From Candidatus Freyrarchaeum guaymasense (GTDB lineage: Archaea > Asgardarchaeota > Jordarchaeia > Jordarchaeales > Freyrarchaeaceae): a stretch of 19,619 bases of DNA. Position 1 is the stretch's first letter; each line of letters begins with the position of its first letter. Shown piece after piece: positions 7,715 to 14,957 of the stretch. The translations under genes and the position numbers were made by a program. The notes under the pieces were generated by a model that had not been told where the DNA came from, did not search any database, and saw only the letters and a program-made list of their open reading frames with translations. The DNA lies in contig JAUQZD010000058.1 in NCBI GenBank assembly GCA_030587405.1, forward strand, positions 1 through 19,619. Reading direction: 5' to 3'.

Positions 7715-8467
7715 CTAACTTATTTTTGCTGGTGTTACGTCTCCTATTGCTTTTACCACCCACACCCCTTTCTTTTTTGCCTTCTCCACTGCTTCAGGCG
7801 TAATCCAAGACGTATACACGACGAGTATTTTTTTCGGCCTAACCTTCTCAGGATACTTCCTGCTGAGAAGGCTGGCTTTCCCAACCACCTCGTCTATCAA
7901 CTTGGCTCCGGCCCTGACGGTCGCCTCCCCTATGACGCACAGGTCATCTGTGACACCGTAAAGGTTTACCTCGGCCTCAGGAACACTCAGCACCCCCAGG
8001 TTCACCTCGTAGCCCATCTCGCGAAGCCTCCACCCCACAACCGACCTAGCCTCCTCCTCAATGTCCAACGTAAGCTTTTCCAAAGTCGCCTCAATCCTTC
8101 CGAGACGGCCATCCAAACGGCCATACAAAACCTCCAACCTCTCAATCCTTCCAAGCATCCTATTAAAATCCTCCCTGAGCTTGACCTGCTCCTCTCTGAT
8201 CCCCCTAAGCTCTTCCCAGATTTTTGTTTGCTCCTCCCTGAGGCCCCTGACCTCCTCCCAGATCTTCGTCTGTTCTTTCCTTATTTGTGTTCTTTCTTCT
8301 TCTGCTCTTTCCAGTCTTTCCAGTATTTTTTGTATTGTTTGCTGTTGCCTGTCCATTCTCTTTATTACTTCGTCTAGTCCCAGGTAGCCCAGGACTGCGT
8401 ACCTGAACTCCCTATCCTTCTCCAGCAGGTCCAAGAACTCGTCCTTAAGGGTCAACGCGGCCACCAT
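7715..8467 (-). CDS. Coiled-coil protein with PD-(D/E)XK nuclease-like C-terminal domain (DUF3782 type)
   Basis: The protein has 250 residues. Residues 1-35 form a short helical domain. Residues 36-140 are a long coiled coil containing a 14-residue unit, Glu-Gln-Thr-Lys-Ile-Trp-Glu-Glu-(Val/Leu)-Arg-Gly-(Leu/Ile)-Arg-Glu, repeated at 65-78 and 79-92 with a third degenerate copy after it. Residues 140-250 form an alpha/beta domain with Glu-Val-Asn near 166, an acidic pair at 174-175, Gly-Glu-Ala-Thr at 180-183 and Leu-Val-Val-Tyr-Thr near 215. This matches archaeal DUF3782-type proteins, which are often considered PD-(D/E)XK-fold relatives. The canonical catalytic Lys is not evident, so activity is doubtful. 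The ATG at 8467 lies about 26 bases from a TATTTAAAG box, which suggests a leaderless message. It is not in an operon. Confidence 0.8.
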   Translation of the reverse strand: MVAALTLKDEFLDLLEKDREFRYAVLGYLGLDEVIKRMDRQQQTIQKILERLERAEEERTQIRKEQTKIWEEVRGLREEQTKIWEELRGIREEQVKLREDFNRMLGRIERLEVLYGRLDGRLGRIEATLEKLTLDIEEEARSVVGWRLREMGYEVNLGVLSVPEAEVNLYGVTDDLCVIGEATVRAGAKLIDEVVGKASLLSRKYPEKVRPKKILVVYTSWITPEAVEKAKKKGVWVVKAIGDVTPAKIS

Positions 8468-8488
8468 GATAATTTTTACTTGAAAAGT

Positions 8489-8496
8489 ATTTAAAG
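8489..8496 (-). promoter_or_regulatory. TATA box for the DUF3782-type gene
   Basis: CTTTAAAT on the minus strand is centred about 26 bases before the ATG at 8467. No ribosome site lies between them, so this placement fits a leaderless transcript and supports the chosen start. Confidence 0.55.
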
Positions 8497-8816
8497 TGTT
8501 TTCAGTAATATTTGCCAGATATTAACTTCTTAAGTTTGCTTCTTTTATGGTGTCGTTCAATTACGCTCGGATGGTGGAGGGCGAAGGCTACTTTTCCGTC
8601 ATCATTCTGTCTAGCAGTAATGCCCTTTTCATCTTCTAGCATAAAGAAGACCACTGGTCATGAAGTTGTCATTGAGGGAAAGAAGGGGGAATGATAATCG
8701 TGGGGCTGATCCTCTGATACTGCCGTGCTTGTTAAAGAGGGGCGCTAGCATGGCCTGGTGCTTCTCTCCATGGAGGAGGCATTGGAGTCGCTGAGGAAGC
8801 TTGCCTGAACCATCTT
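8497..8816. other. Intergenic stretch with a possible small-gene remnant
   Basis: There is no intact gene. On the plus strand, 8713-8808 reads as a protein-like C-terminus interrupted by one stop (Ala-Val-Leu-Val-Lys-Glu-Gly-Arg, stop, then His-Gly-Leu-Val-Leu-Leu-Ser-Met-Glu-Glu-Ala-Leu-Glu). The ORF at 8512-8694 lacks a ribosome site and looks spurious. Confidence 0.4.
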
Positions 8817-9215
8817 TCATATTTGGACTGAAGTGTACTTGACCTGTTGCACTCCCTTTATCGCCCTCACTCTGCCTATTAGCTTGTATATTTCTTCGAG
8901 CTCTCCCTCAGCAACCAGTATTTCGAGGCAATACGTTCTTGCCAGGTGCATGTGCATGTTTCCTGTTACTATTTCGTCGTACTCGTGGCGTAGCCTTGCA
9001 AGCTGCTCGTCGACCTCCCTTCTCTCATACTCCCACATTATTATTATCGCTGAGATCACCTTTCCTCTCTCAGCTCTTCTTATCTCATACTCGGAGAGGA
9101 AGTTTCTGACGGCGTCCCTTATAGCCTCGGACCTGCTAGAGTAGCCCCTTTCCGCTATGAACTGGTCGAGCCTTTTGAGAAGGATCGGGTCTAGGGAGAC
9201 GCTTATCACGGTCAA
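8817..9215 (-). CDS. nikR: Nickel-responsive transcriptional regulator, NikR type
   Basis: The protein has 132 residues, against 133 in E. coli NikR. Residues 1-45 form a ribbon-helix-helix DNA-binding domain (Ile-Ser-Val-Ser-Leu strand, then Ser-Ser-Arg-Ser-Glu-Ala-Ile-Arg-Asp). Residues 50-132 form the ACT-like metal-binding tetramerisation domain. His77, His88, His90 and Cys96 line up with the E. coli high-affinity nickel ligands His76, His87, His89 and Cys95, in the context Met-His-Met-His-Leu and Tyr-Cys-Leu-Glu-Ile. I chose the TTG at 9215 because GGTGA precedes it by five bases and it gives the family length. An ATG at 9233 would add six residues. It is divergent from the metal ATPase pseudogene and probably controls or once controlled it. 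In this family nickel binding enables operator binding and repression. Confidence 0.9.
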   Translation of the reverse strand: MTVISVSLDPILLKRLDQFIAERGYSSRSEAIRDAVRNFLSEYEIRRAERGKVISAIIIMWEYERREVDEQLARLRHEYDEIVTGNMHMHLARTYCLEILVAEGELEEIYKLIGRVRAIKGVQQVKYTSVQI

Positions 9216-9245
9216 CCAGATCACCATCCACATGTTTGATAAAAG

Positions 9246-9316
9246 AATTTATTAACATTTAATAATTTCCCCCCATTGCTTAGCATTAAATTAATAACAT
9301 TTCCCCCTCATGCTTA
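9246..9316. repeat. Imperfect direct repeat in the nikR / metal-ATPase divergent promoter
   Basis: Copy 1 (9246-9282) and copy 2 (9288-9316) share, in order, an AT-rich block (TATTAACATTT versus TAATAACATTT), a run of five or six C, and (AT)TGCTTA. Copy 1 carries eight extra bases before the C-run. Copy 2 overlaps the ATG of the ATPase gene at 9310. The region should also contain both divergent promoters. The repeat may be an operator pair or simply a small tandem duplication. Confidence 0.6.
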
Positions 9317-11533
9317 CGTGGGTGTGCCGCTTGCACCTGCTTGAAGCCGAGTGCCCCGTTTGCAGGGTTGAATTGGAGGAAGCAGGAGAGGAGAAGCATT
9401 TAGGTAGGCAGGTAGCTATCATAGCCGTCTCCGCCGTCCTGATGGGGGCAGGGTTCCTGCTTGAACACTATTATGCCAACTCGTACATTCTCCTTCCCCA
9501 GCGAGTCTACCTTCAACTGCTAGAGTACTTATCGTCAACCCTTTCCCTTCCGGCGCTTGCCCCCTGGGAGCCTTTAATGGTGAAGTTGCCCTTCGCGGCG
9601 GCAGCAGCCACTTCAGGCTGCCAGATCGTCGTGGCGGGTGTCAGGGATCTGGTTAAGGGGAGGCGTGTCACGATTAACCTTCTCGTCACCGTCGCCATAG
9701 TTGGGGCTTTCGCCATAGGACACCTTGAGGAGGGTGCATCCGTAGCAATACTCTTCATGCTGGTTGAACTGCTGGAGGAGTACGCTGAGGGGCGCGTTAA
9801 AGGCTCTGTTAAGAAGCTTATGGAGGCCGCCCCCGACGTTGTAACGGTGCTAAGGGACGGTGAGCAAGTGCTCATGCACGCTCACAGTGTAGGCGTTGGG
9901 GAGGTGATCTTGGTTAAGCCTGGAGAGAAGATCCCTCTGGATGGGGTGGTTGTTGAAGGCGAGACAAGCGTCGACCAGTCATCGATAACCGGCGAGTCCG
10001 TCCCGGTCAGGAAGGCTGTTAGCGACGAGGTCTACGCCGGGACAATGAACAATGAGGGCTACATTAAGGTTAAGGTGACGAAGCCTGCCAGCGAAACCCT
10101 ATACTCGAAAATAGTGAAGATCATCGAGGAAGCAGAGAAGAGGAGGGCTCCAACTGAAAGGTTCGTTAACAAGTTTTCCCGCTACTACACCCCACTCGTA
10201 ATCCTCACAGCCTTCCTAGTGGCAGCGGTCCCCCCGCTGGTGCTTGGCCATCCGTTAACGCCGTGGATTTACAGGGCGCTCATCCTCCTAGTCGTATCTT
10301 GCCCGTGCGCCCTAGCCATATCAACCCCCGTAACGATGGTTTCATCCATCACCGGGGCTGCAAGGGAAGGCGTACTGGTTAAAGGCGGAGCCTACGTTGA
10401 GACCTTATCCCGGATTAAGGCTTTCGCCTTCGACAAAACTGGAACGTTAACGGAGGAAAGGCTGAAGGTGTCCAGGGTCATCCCGTTAAACTCCGACGGC
10501 AACCTAGAAGATGTTTTAAGGGTTGCAGCCTCCCTCGAGTTCTTCTCGGAGCACCCGATAGCCAAAGCGGTGGTGGAGGAGGCTTCCCGGCTCGGGGTCA
10601 CCCTCGGAAAGGTCGAGGAATTCACGGTCATCCCGGGTAAGGGTGTCGCGGGGAAGGTTGACGGTGTACGTTACCTTGTAGGCAACAGGAAGCTCTTCGA
10701 GGGGGTGACCATCCCAAGCATTGACGGCGGAACCATGGTGTTCGTCGGGTCAGACAGCACCCTAATGGGCGTAATAGTTCTCGAGGACACCATTAAGGAT
10801 GACGCATACTACCGTGTTACGGAGCTTAAGAGAAGGGGAATGAAGGCCGTTATAATGAGTGGTGACAACGAGAAAGCTGTTAGAACCGTGGCTAAAGAGC
10901 TCGGAGTCGACGAGTACTACGCCTTGCGAAACAGTTAAATATTTGGTAGGTGTTTGTGGGTGCTGGTCTGGCCACAGGGTGGCCTATGGGTGGAGTCTTC
11001 GGATGTGGGGCTCCGGGATTACCCCGAAAGCCCAAACAGAGGCGCACGCCTCGATGACGGGGAAACGCCTGATAGACCAAAACCGTTTACCCATAAAAAC
11101 CCTATCAAGCGTGAACCCCGACTTGCTACCCCACGAGAAGGTTAGGGTAGTAGAGGGGTTAGATGGGAAATATGGTGTTGTGATGGTTGGCGACGGGGTG
11201 AACGATGCTCCAAGCCTCGCAAGGGCGTCCGCCGGGATAGCGATGGGGGCGATGGGGAGCGACGTTGCACTCGAGACAGCCAGCATAGCGCTGATGGAAG
11301 ATAGGCTCTCAAAGATAGTTTACCTGTTAGATTTAAGCAGGAAGACGATGAGGGTGGTGAAGGAGAACGTCGCCGCGTCGATTATTATAAAGCTGGCTCT
11401 CGTAGCGTTAACCATCATAGGGCTAACAACACTCTAGATAGCCATAGGTGTAGGAGACCTAGGGTTAAGCCTGGCGGTGGTGGCTAACGCGCTGACAGTA
11501 CCTGTAAGGGCGGGTGCACACTACCCCGGCTAG
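9310..11533 (+). pseudogene. P1B-type heavy-metal-transporting ATPase, disrupted
   Basis: The reconstructed protein of about 675 residues is a P1B metal-efflux ATPase. It has an N-terminal Cys6/His9/Cys15/Cys18 cluster, hydrophobic helices, Thr-Gly-Glu-Ser near 227, the transmembrane Cys-Pro-Cys near 331, Asp-Lys-Thr-Gly-Thr (phosphorylated Asp) near 374, Ser-Glu-His-Pro near 414, and then Gly-Asp-Gly-Val-Asn-Asp-Ala-Pro at 11188. A Lys in helix 7 and Gly-Asp-Leu-Gly in helix 8 resemble the zinc/cadmium (P1B-2) group. The gene is broken twice. About 196-199 foreign bases after Tyr-Tyr-Ala (from about 10923) introduce a TAA at 10936 and shift the frame. Further on, a Trp codon is TAG at 11435-11437, cutting off helix 8 with its Asp, although 31 sensible codons follow. 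The rest is well preserved, so the loss is recent. Neighbouring nikR suggests a link to nickel. Confidence 0.85.
10924..11119 (+). other. Foreign insert with a predicted multi-arm RNA fold inside the ATPase gene
   Basis: The flanking frames and the family pattern Tyr-Tyr-Ala-X-Leu-Leu-Pro place the insert between about 10923 and 11120. Its ends form a long helix: 10943-10962 pairs with 11088-11108 (about 19 pairs, three of them G-T, with one mismatch and one bulged base). Next come 10964-10969 with 11074-11079 (perfect), a hairpin at 10970-10984 (GGCCAC/GTGGCC), a two-part hairpin at 11008-11033 (GGGCT/AGCCC outside CGGG/CCCG) and a hairpin at 11039-11052 (GAGGC/GCCTC). A small stem with a TTCG loop is possible at 10995-11004. 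AGTTAAATATTT just before the helix could serve as a TATA box. It carries no gene. It may be a miniature inverted-repeat element, a mobile structured RNA, or both. Confidence 0.6.
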
Positions 11534-11909
11534 CCTTCCCCTGAAATCTTATCCATGACCTCCCTCATGAGCTACGCCACATTTCCATGCTCCCCCTGTG
11601 GATGGCCGTTGAAACCTTAAACATCGACGCCTTAACGTTAACTCTCCTGAAGAACGTGTTCATGATAGTAAGCGTAAGCGTTCGTGACGATCCGTGAACC
11701 TAGAACGTTGAGGAGAGCCATGTAAAACCTTTCGGGGGTCCCTTACAATGATCCAAGCGAGCTCCTCGTCCTCGTAAGCGCTAAGCTCATCCCCCACTAT
11801 TAAGCAGAATCCTCATCCCTGGAGAGTTCTCCCTTAGAAACCTAAAGGTGTAAGAAAAAGCCTCAGCAACCGAAGCAATCAACTCTTCCGACATCTGCAA
11901 CAACACCAT
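11530..11909 (-). pseudogene. Multiply frameshifted small gene, family not recognised
   Basis: From an ATG at 11909 the minus strand reads 40 sensible codons (Ser-Glu-Glu-Leu-Ile-Ala-Ser-Val-Ala-Glu-Ala-Phe). It then breaks at a run of five G, continues in another frame (Asp-Glu-Leu-Ser-Ala-Tyr-Glu-Asp-Glu-Glu-Leu-Ala-Trp-Ile-Ile), and breaks again around a run of five C to give Phe-Tyr-Met-Ala-Leu-Leu-Asn-Val-Leu-Gly-Ser. Further frame changes lead to Met-Phe-Lys-Val-Ser-Thr-Ala-Ile-His and finally Met-Arg-Glu-Val-Met-Asp-Lys-Ile, ending with a stop at 11530-11532. The original protein was about 120 residues, soluble and mainly helical. A TTTAAATA box at 11936-11943 lies at leaderless distance. 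Two of the breaks are at homopolymers, so assembly error must be excluded, but the number of breaks favours decay. It converges on the ATPase pseudogene. Confidence 0.55.
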
Positions 11910-11943
11910 GCCATATCTAAGCCGATTTATTATCCTTTAAATA

Positions 11944-12602
11944 CTTAAAAAATTTCTCCAAGTTACTTCTTTAATAATCACAATGTTCTAAGTCGGAATT
12001 ACCTTATTACCCCTAAAGGGTTCTAGGAGCCCTCCATATCCTCCATACTCTCAAGCGACTTCTTTTAGCAGAGAGAACTTAAAAAGGAGAAAATTTCCTT
12101 CCAATGCGAACTCGACACCACTACTCGCCTGCTTGGCGGAGAAGCCCGAACCTTTCCGTATTCCACGTAATTCTGTGTGGCGGTAATATGACTGATTTGC
12201 CCCGGTGGCATCATGGACTTCGCATCTTCCTCCTCTCTTTTCTTACTTCATTATGGCTGATGGCTTTGGCATCGAACTAAGCTTAACTCCCATTGGTTCT
12301 TGCTGGTATTCCACTAACTCTGCTTATGGCACCTTACTTTGTCGGAGCCGTCCTTGACTTTTCTCTCCTAGGGCTGGATGATTAAATGGTTAAGTTTCTC
12401 TCTTACGTGTGACGAAGGCGTTGCGGAAACGGGGGTAGGGTGGCGGCGACGGGGAGGAGGTGGGTTCTAAATGGTGGAGGGGCTTCCGGCTTTAACATTT
12501 CAACCTTTTTGGTGGCCGTATGGTTTATGAGCGGGCTGCGAGTTCCACCCTAAAGGATCATCCCATGCAGGCGGTGCTGGTCAAGGTTTTAATTTTTATT
12601 TA
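11944..12602. other. Intergenic stretch without a recognisable gene
   Basis: I see no ORF with a plausible start and ribosome site here and no clear RNA gene. An AT-rich part (about 11944-11990) is followed by mixed sequence. An AT-rich run at 12587-12602 lies just after the aldolase stop on the minus strand and could help termination, but there is no clear hairpin. Confidence 0.45.
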
Positions 12603-13250
12603 TCATGTTGCTTTCCTGAGTAGTTCGTAGACTGCTGCTCCGTCCTTTAGCGTTTTCTCTGGTAGCATGTGGGGTTCTCCTAGGATTGACGCTATAACGT
12701 ACACTTTCGCCGTTCTCTCGAGGCTTTTGGCTAGTTCGAGTGCGTGGGTTGGGCTTTTCCCGCAGCACAGCGCGCCGTGGTTTGCCAGGAGCACCGCCGC
12801 CCTGTTGCCCAGCGCCCTGACAGCGTTCTCGGCCAGCTCCTCGCTCCCCGTGAGCCCGTAGTCTGCAACCTCTATCCTCCCTCCAAACTTGAATATGAAC
12901 TCGTCGATCAGCGGTGGGAGGGGCTTCCTGAGCACCGCCAGGACCGACGCGTAAACCGAGTGGGTGTGGATCACGGCTTTAACGTCCCCTCTAGCCCTGT
13001 AAACCCTCAGGTGCATGGGCTTCTCGCTTGAGGGAGCCCTCACACCCTCAACAACTTCTCCTTCAAGGTCGAGCAGGACGAGGTCGCCAACAGTCATCTC
13101 CATGTAATCCACAGAGCTCGGAGTTATCAGAACCCTATCCCCCACCCTAGCACTGACATTGCCAGAAGTCCCCTCAACCAGCCCACTCCGAAGCATATCC
13201 CTAGCAACCCTAACAATCTCCTCACCAACCCTTCTCACTTCTTCATCCAC
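12603..13250 (-). CDS. Class II (zinc) aldolase, L-fuculose/ribulose-phosphate family
   Basis: The 215-residue protein has the full aldolase class II set: Gly-Thr-Ser-Gly-Asn (27-31) and Thr-Pro-Ser-Ser (43-46) for phosphate binding, Ser-Ser-Glu (74-76) with catalytic Glu76, His95 and His97 in His-Thr-His-Ser, and His158 in Asn-His-Gly as the third zinc ligand. Positions run three higher than E. coli FucA. Such enzymes split phosphorylated ketoses into dihydroxyacetone phosphate and an aldehyde, but family members also include epimerases and dehydratases, so the substrate is not certain. The GTG start at 13250 follows a G-rich GGGGGGTT site. The gene stands alone on the minus strand, but the FGGY kinase and D-2-hydroxyacid dehydrogenase downstream in the window make a shared sugar or sugar-acid route plausible. 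It is probably cytoplasmic. Confidence 0.85.
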   Translation of the reverse strand: MDEEVRRVGEEIVRVARDMLRSGLVEGTSGNVSARVGDRVLITPSSVDYMEMTVGDLVLLDLEGEVVEGVRAPSSEKPMHLRVYRARGDVKAVIHTHSVYASVLAVLRKPLPPLIDEFIFKFGGRIEVADYGLTGSEELAENAVRALGNRAAVLLANHGALCCGKSPTHALELAKSLERTAKVYVIASILGEPHMLPEKTLKDGAAVYELLRKAT

Positions 13251-13867
13251 GCTAGAACCCCCCAGTCACGTATAGTCCCACCTAAAGTGGAAGCCCGCCT
13301 CTCTTATTTTTTCCGGTAGGTGACGAGCCGTCCCCGCCCGGTCGCCCTCGGAGCGTCATCCATCTCAGCCATAACCCAGGACACCCTCGGCCTCCACCCC
13401 CTCATGGGAGGCTTCGTAGAGTGTCCTGTAACGGAATGGCTGGACGGTGGCTTAGCAGCACACCCTTCACCTGCGAGCAGAACACCTCCTCCAGTCGGGT
13501 TGCTGCCTCCCACCGCCCCTTACACCGTCAAGGGGGTAAGGGGAGAGCTACGTACGGGCAAGGCCTCCTCCTCAACCCGGGCTTCACTCTGCGCGAACCT
13601 ACCTTCAGCTGCTCCACCAGCTTACACTCTTCCTGAACGTTGCGTTACCGTCCATGGTGAACCGTTTAACCCTGCGGTGCTTAAGCGATAAATTGGCCGT
13701 GCAACCGGCCGCCTCAAGTCACCGACAGCAATACTAGCTACCTCTCGTAATAGGGAGTCCTCTCCTGCAGAAGCATTCACATTATGTTTACAGTGCTTCA
13801 GTTGGGTGATGGCTTGGCGATGATAACGGTCAGGGTCGACGAGGACGCCGCCTTTCAACTCTCAGGA
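13251..13867. other. Intergenic stretch with only doubtful ORFs
   Basis: ORFs on both strands between 13304 and 13858 overlap each other, have low-complexity Pro/Arg/Ser-rich products and no ribosome sites, and I do not call them. A T-run (TTATTTTTTCC, near 13303-13314) lies upstream of the aldolase start. I see no RNA gene. Confidence 0.45.
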
Positions 13868-14758
13868 TCACGGCTCCTTCCCGAGAAGGTTTTCTCTTAG
13901 AAACTCGGACTCCATCTTTACGACCTCGCTGAAGACGGGGTCGAAGTAAACGTCAAAGTGTCCCACGTCCAAGCCTACCACTTTCACGTTTCTCATTTTA
14001 CTTGCGGCCTTCTCGACGGCTCCAGGCGGAATCAGCGTATCCCTCTTCGCGTAGACGACGAGCACAGGACACCTAATCTTGGAAGCATGTCTTACCGGTC
14101 TGTAAAGGGGCACCGATAGGAGCGTCCTTGCGGGACACTTGTTCTGCCAGGTGGAGCCCTCAGGTACAAGTGACAGGTACCCCTCCTTCGACCCCGGAGT
14201 GTTCATGACCGCGAACTCGTCCGGGTCTGATACCACAGGCACGTGATGCACTCTGCCGATGAGCGATGCCAGAGCGTCAGCTAAGCCGTGGGCTACCGCC
14301 CTCAGAGTGAACCCTAAGCCGAGGAGGGACGCCGTAGCCAGCCCGTCCACGAAGGGGACTTGGGATACGACCGCTGAGACATGGTGATCCCGGGCTGCCG
14401 TGACCAGGACGTGACCCCCGCTGAAAGAGGTCCCCCAGAGCGCCACCCTCCCCCCGTCAACCTCTTCTAGGCTGCGTACGTGGCTGAGCGCCGCCTCCCA
14501 GTCCTCCAGCTGCCTCTTAGGGCTCACAAGGTTCTTCGGCTTCCCTTCACTACCCCCGAAGTGCCTGTAGTCGAAGAGGAAAACAGCTAGACCCTCCCTG
14601 CAAAACACCTCAGCGAAAGCTGGGAGGCGGAAGCTTCTCTCCGCAGCGAAGCCGTGAGCCATGACGACAACAGGGGGCCTCCTTACTCCTTCAGGAATGT
14701 AGAGCCACCCGGCACACCTCAAACCACCACTAACAAAGTCTGAATCTAACCTTTTCAA
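13868..14758 (-). CDS. Alpha/beta hydrolase, esterase/acylpeptidase-like
   Basis: The 296-residue protein has an alpha/beta-hydrolase core: Val-Val-Met-Ala-His-Gly-Phe (31-37, oxyanion region), Phe-Asp-Tyr-Arg-His-Phe-Gly-Gly-Ser (62-70), the nucleophile elbow Gly109-Thr-Ser111-Phe-Ser113-Gly-Gly with Ser111 as likely nucleophile, Asp240 in Ala-Lys-Arg-Asp, and His267 in Val-Gly-His-Phe. The second Gly of the usual Gly-X-Ser-X-Gly is Ser here, a variant seen in this branch. A lid-like insert spans roughly 140-225. There is no signal peptide, so it is probably a cytoplasmic hydrolase of unknown ester or amide substrate. The TTG start at 14758 is preceded by GAGGTG (14766-14771) at seven bases. 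An AACTTTTTAAGTT palindromic AT element near 14811-14823 probably holds its TATA box. It is divergent from the HAD gene. Confidence 0.85.
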   Translation of the reverse strand: MKRLDSDFVSGGLRCAGWLYIPEGVRRPPVVVMAHGFAAERSFRLPAFAEVFCREGLAVFLFDYRHFGGSEGKPKNLVSPKRQLEDWEAALSHVRSLEEVDGGRVALWGTSFSGGHVLVTAARDHHVSAVVSQVPFVDGLATASLLGLGFTLRAVAHGLADALASLIGRVHHVPVVSDPDEFAVMNTPGSKEGYLSLVPEGSTWQNKCPARTLLSVPLYRPVRHASKIRCPVLVVYAKRDTLIPPGAVEKAASKMRNVKVVGLDVGHFDVYFDPVFSEVVKMESEFLRENLLGKEP

Positions 14759-14912
14759 TCACTAACACCTCGCAACCATCTCCACCCCCTAACCAATAAA
14801 AAACAGTTTTAACTTTTTAAGTTGTCCACGCTAAACACTTCTAGAAGGGGTAAACTGCTAGGTGGCTCTGAGGCTCTAACCGGCGGCGTCCTACGAATCC
14901 CTCCCCAGGAAA

Positions 14913-14922
14913 CTTTTTAATA
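14913..14922 (+). promoter_or_regulatory. TATA box of the HAD gene
   Basis: CTTTTTAATA lies about 40 bases before the TTG start at 14958. It would start transcription close to the GGAGGTG ribosome site at 14946-14952, giving a very short leader. Confidence 0.5.
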
Positions 14923-14957
14923 TTTCACGCTTTAGGTTAACGACTGGAGGTGTGTTC

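Noticed and set aside
7640..8377. Long plus-strand ORF opposite the DUF3782-type gene
   Set aside because: It is the mirror of the coiled-coil gene, with a Leu/Pro/Phe-rich product, and the minus-strand reading has clear domain features and a promoter.
10924..11119. Archaeal bulge-helix-bulge intron in the ATPase mRNA
   Set aside because: I tested the likely junctions for two 3-base bulges separated by a 4-pair helix and found no convincing pairing between intron start and exon 2. The later TAG would also still truncate the protein.
10924..11119. RNase P RNA or SRP RNA
   Set aside because: The length would fit a reduced RNase P RNA, but the conserved core sequences I know are not in the right places, and a location inside a coding gene argues against it.
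10922..11126. Five-base target duplication CTTGC flanking the insert
   Set aside because: CTTGC occurs at 10923-10927 and 11122-11126, but if it were the duplication the restored protein would lack the residue usually present between Ala and Leu-Leu-Pro. It is kept only as an alternative boundary.
13304..13858. Several overlapping ORFs on both strands between aldolase and hydrolase
   Set aside because: None has a ribosome site or a recognisable motif, they overlap each other, and their products are low in complexity.
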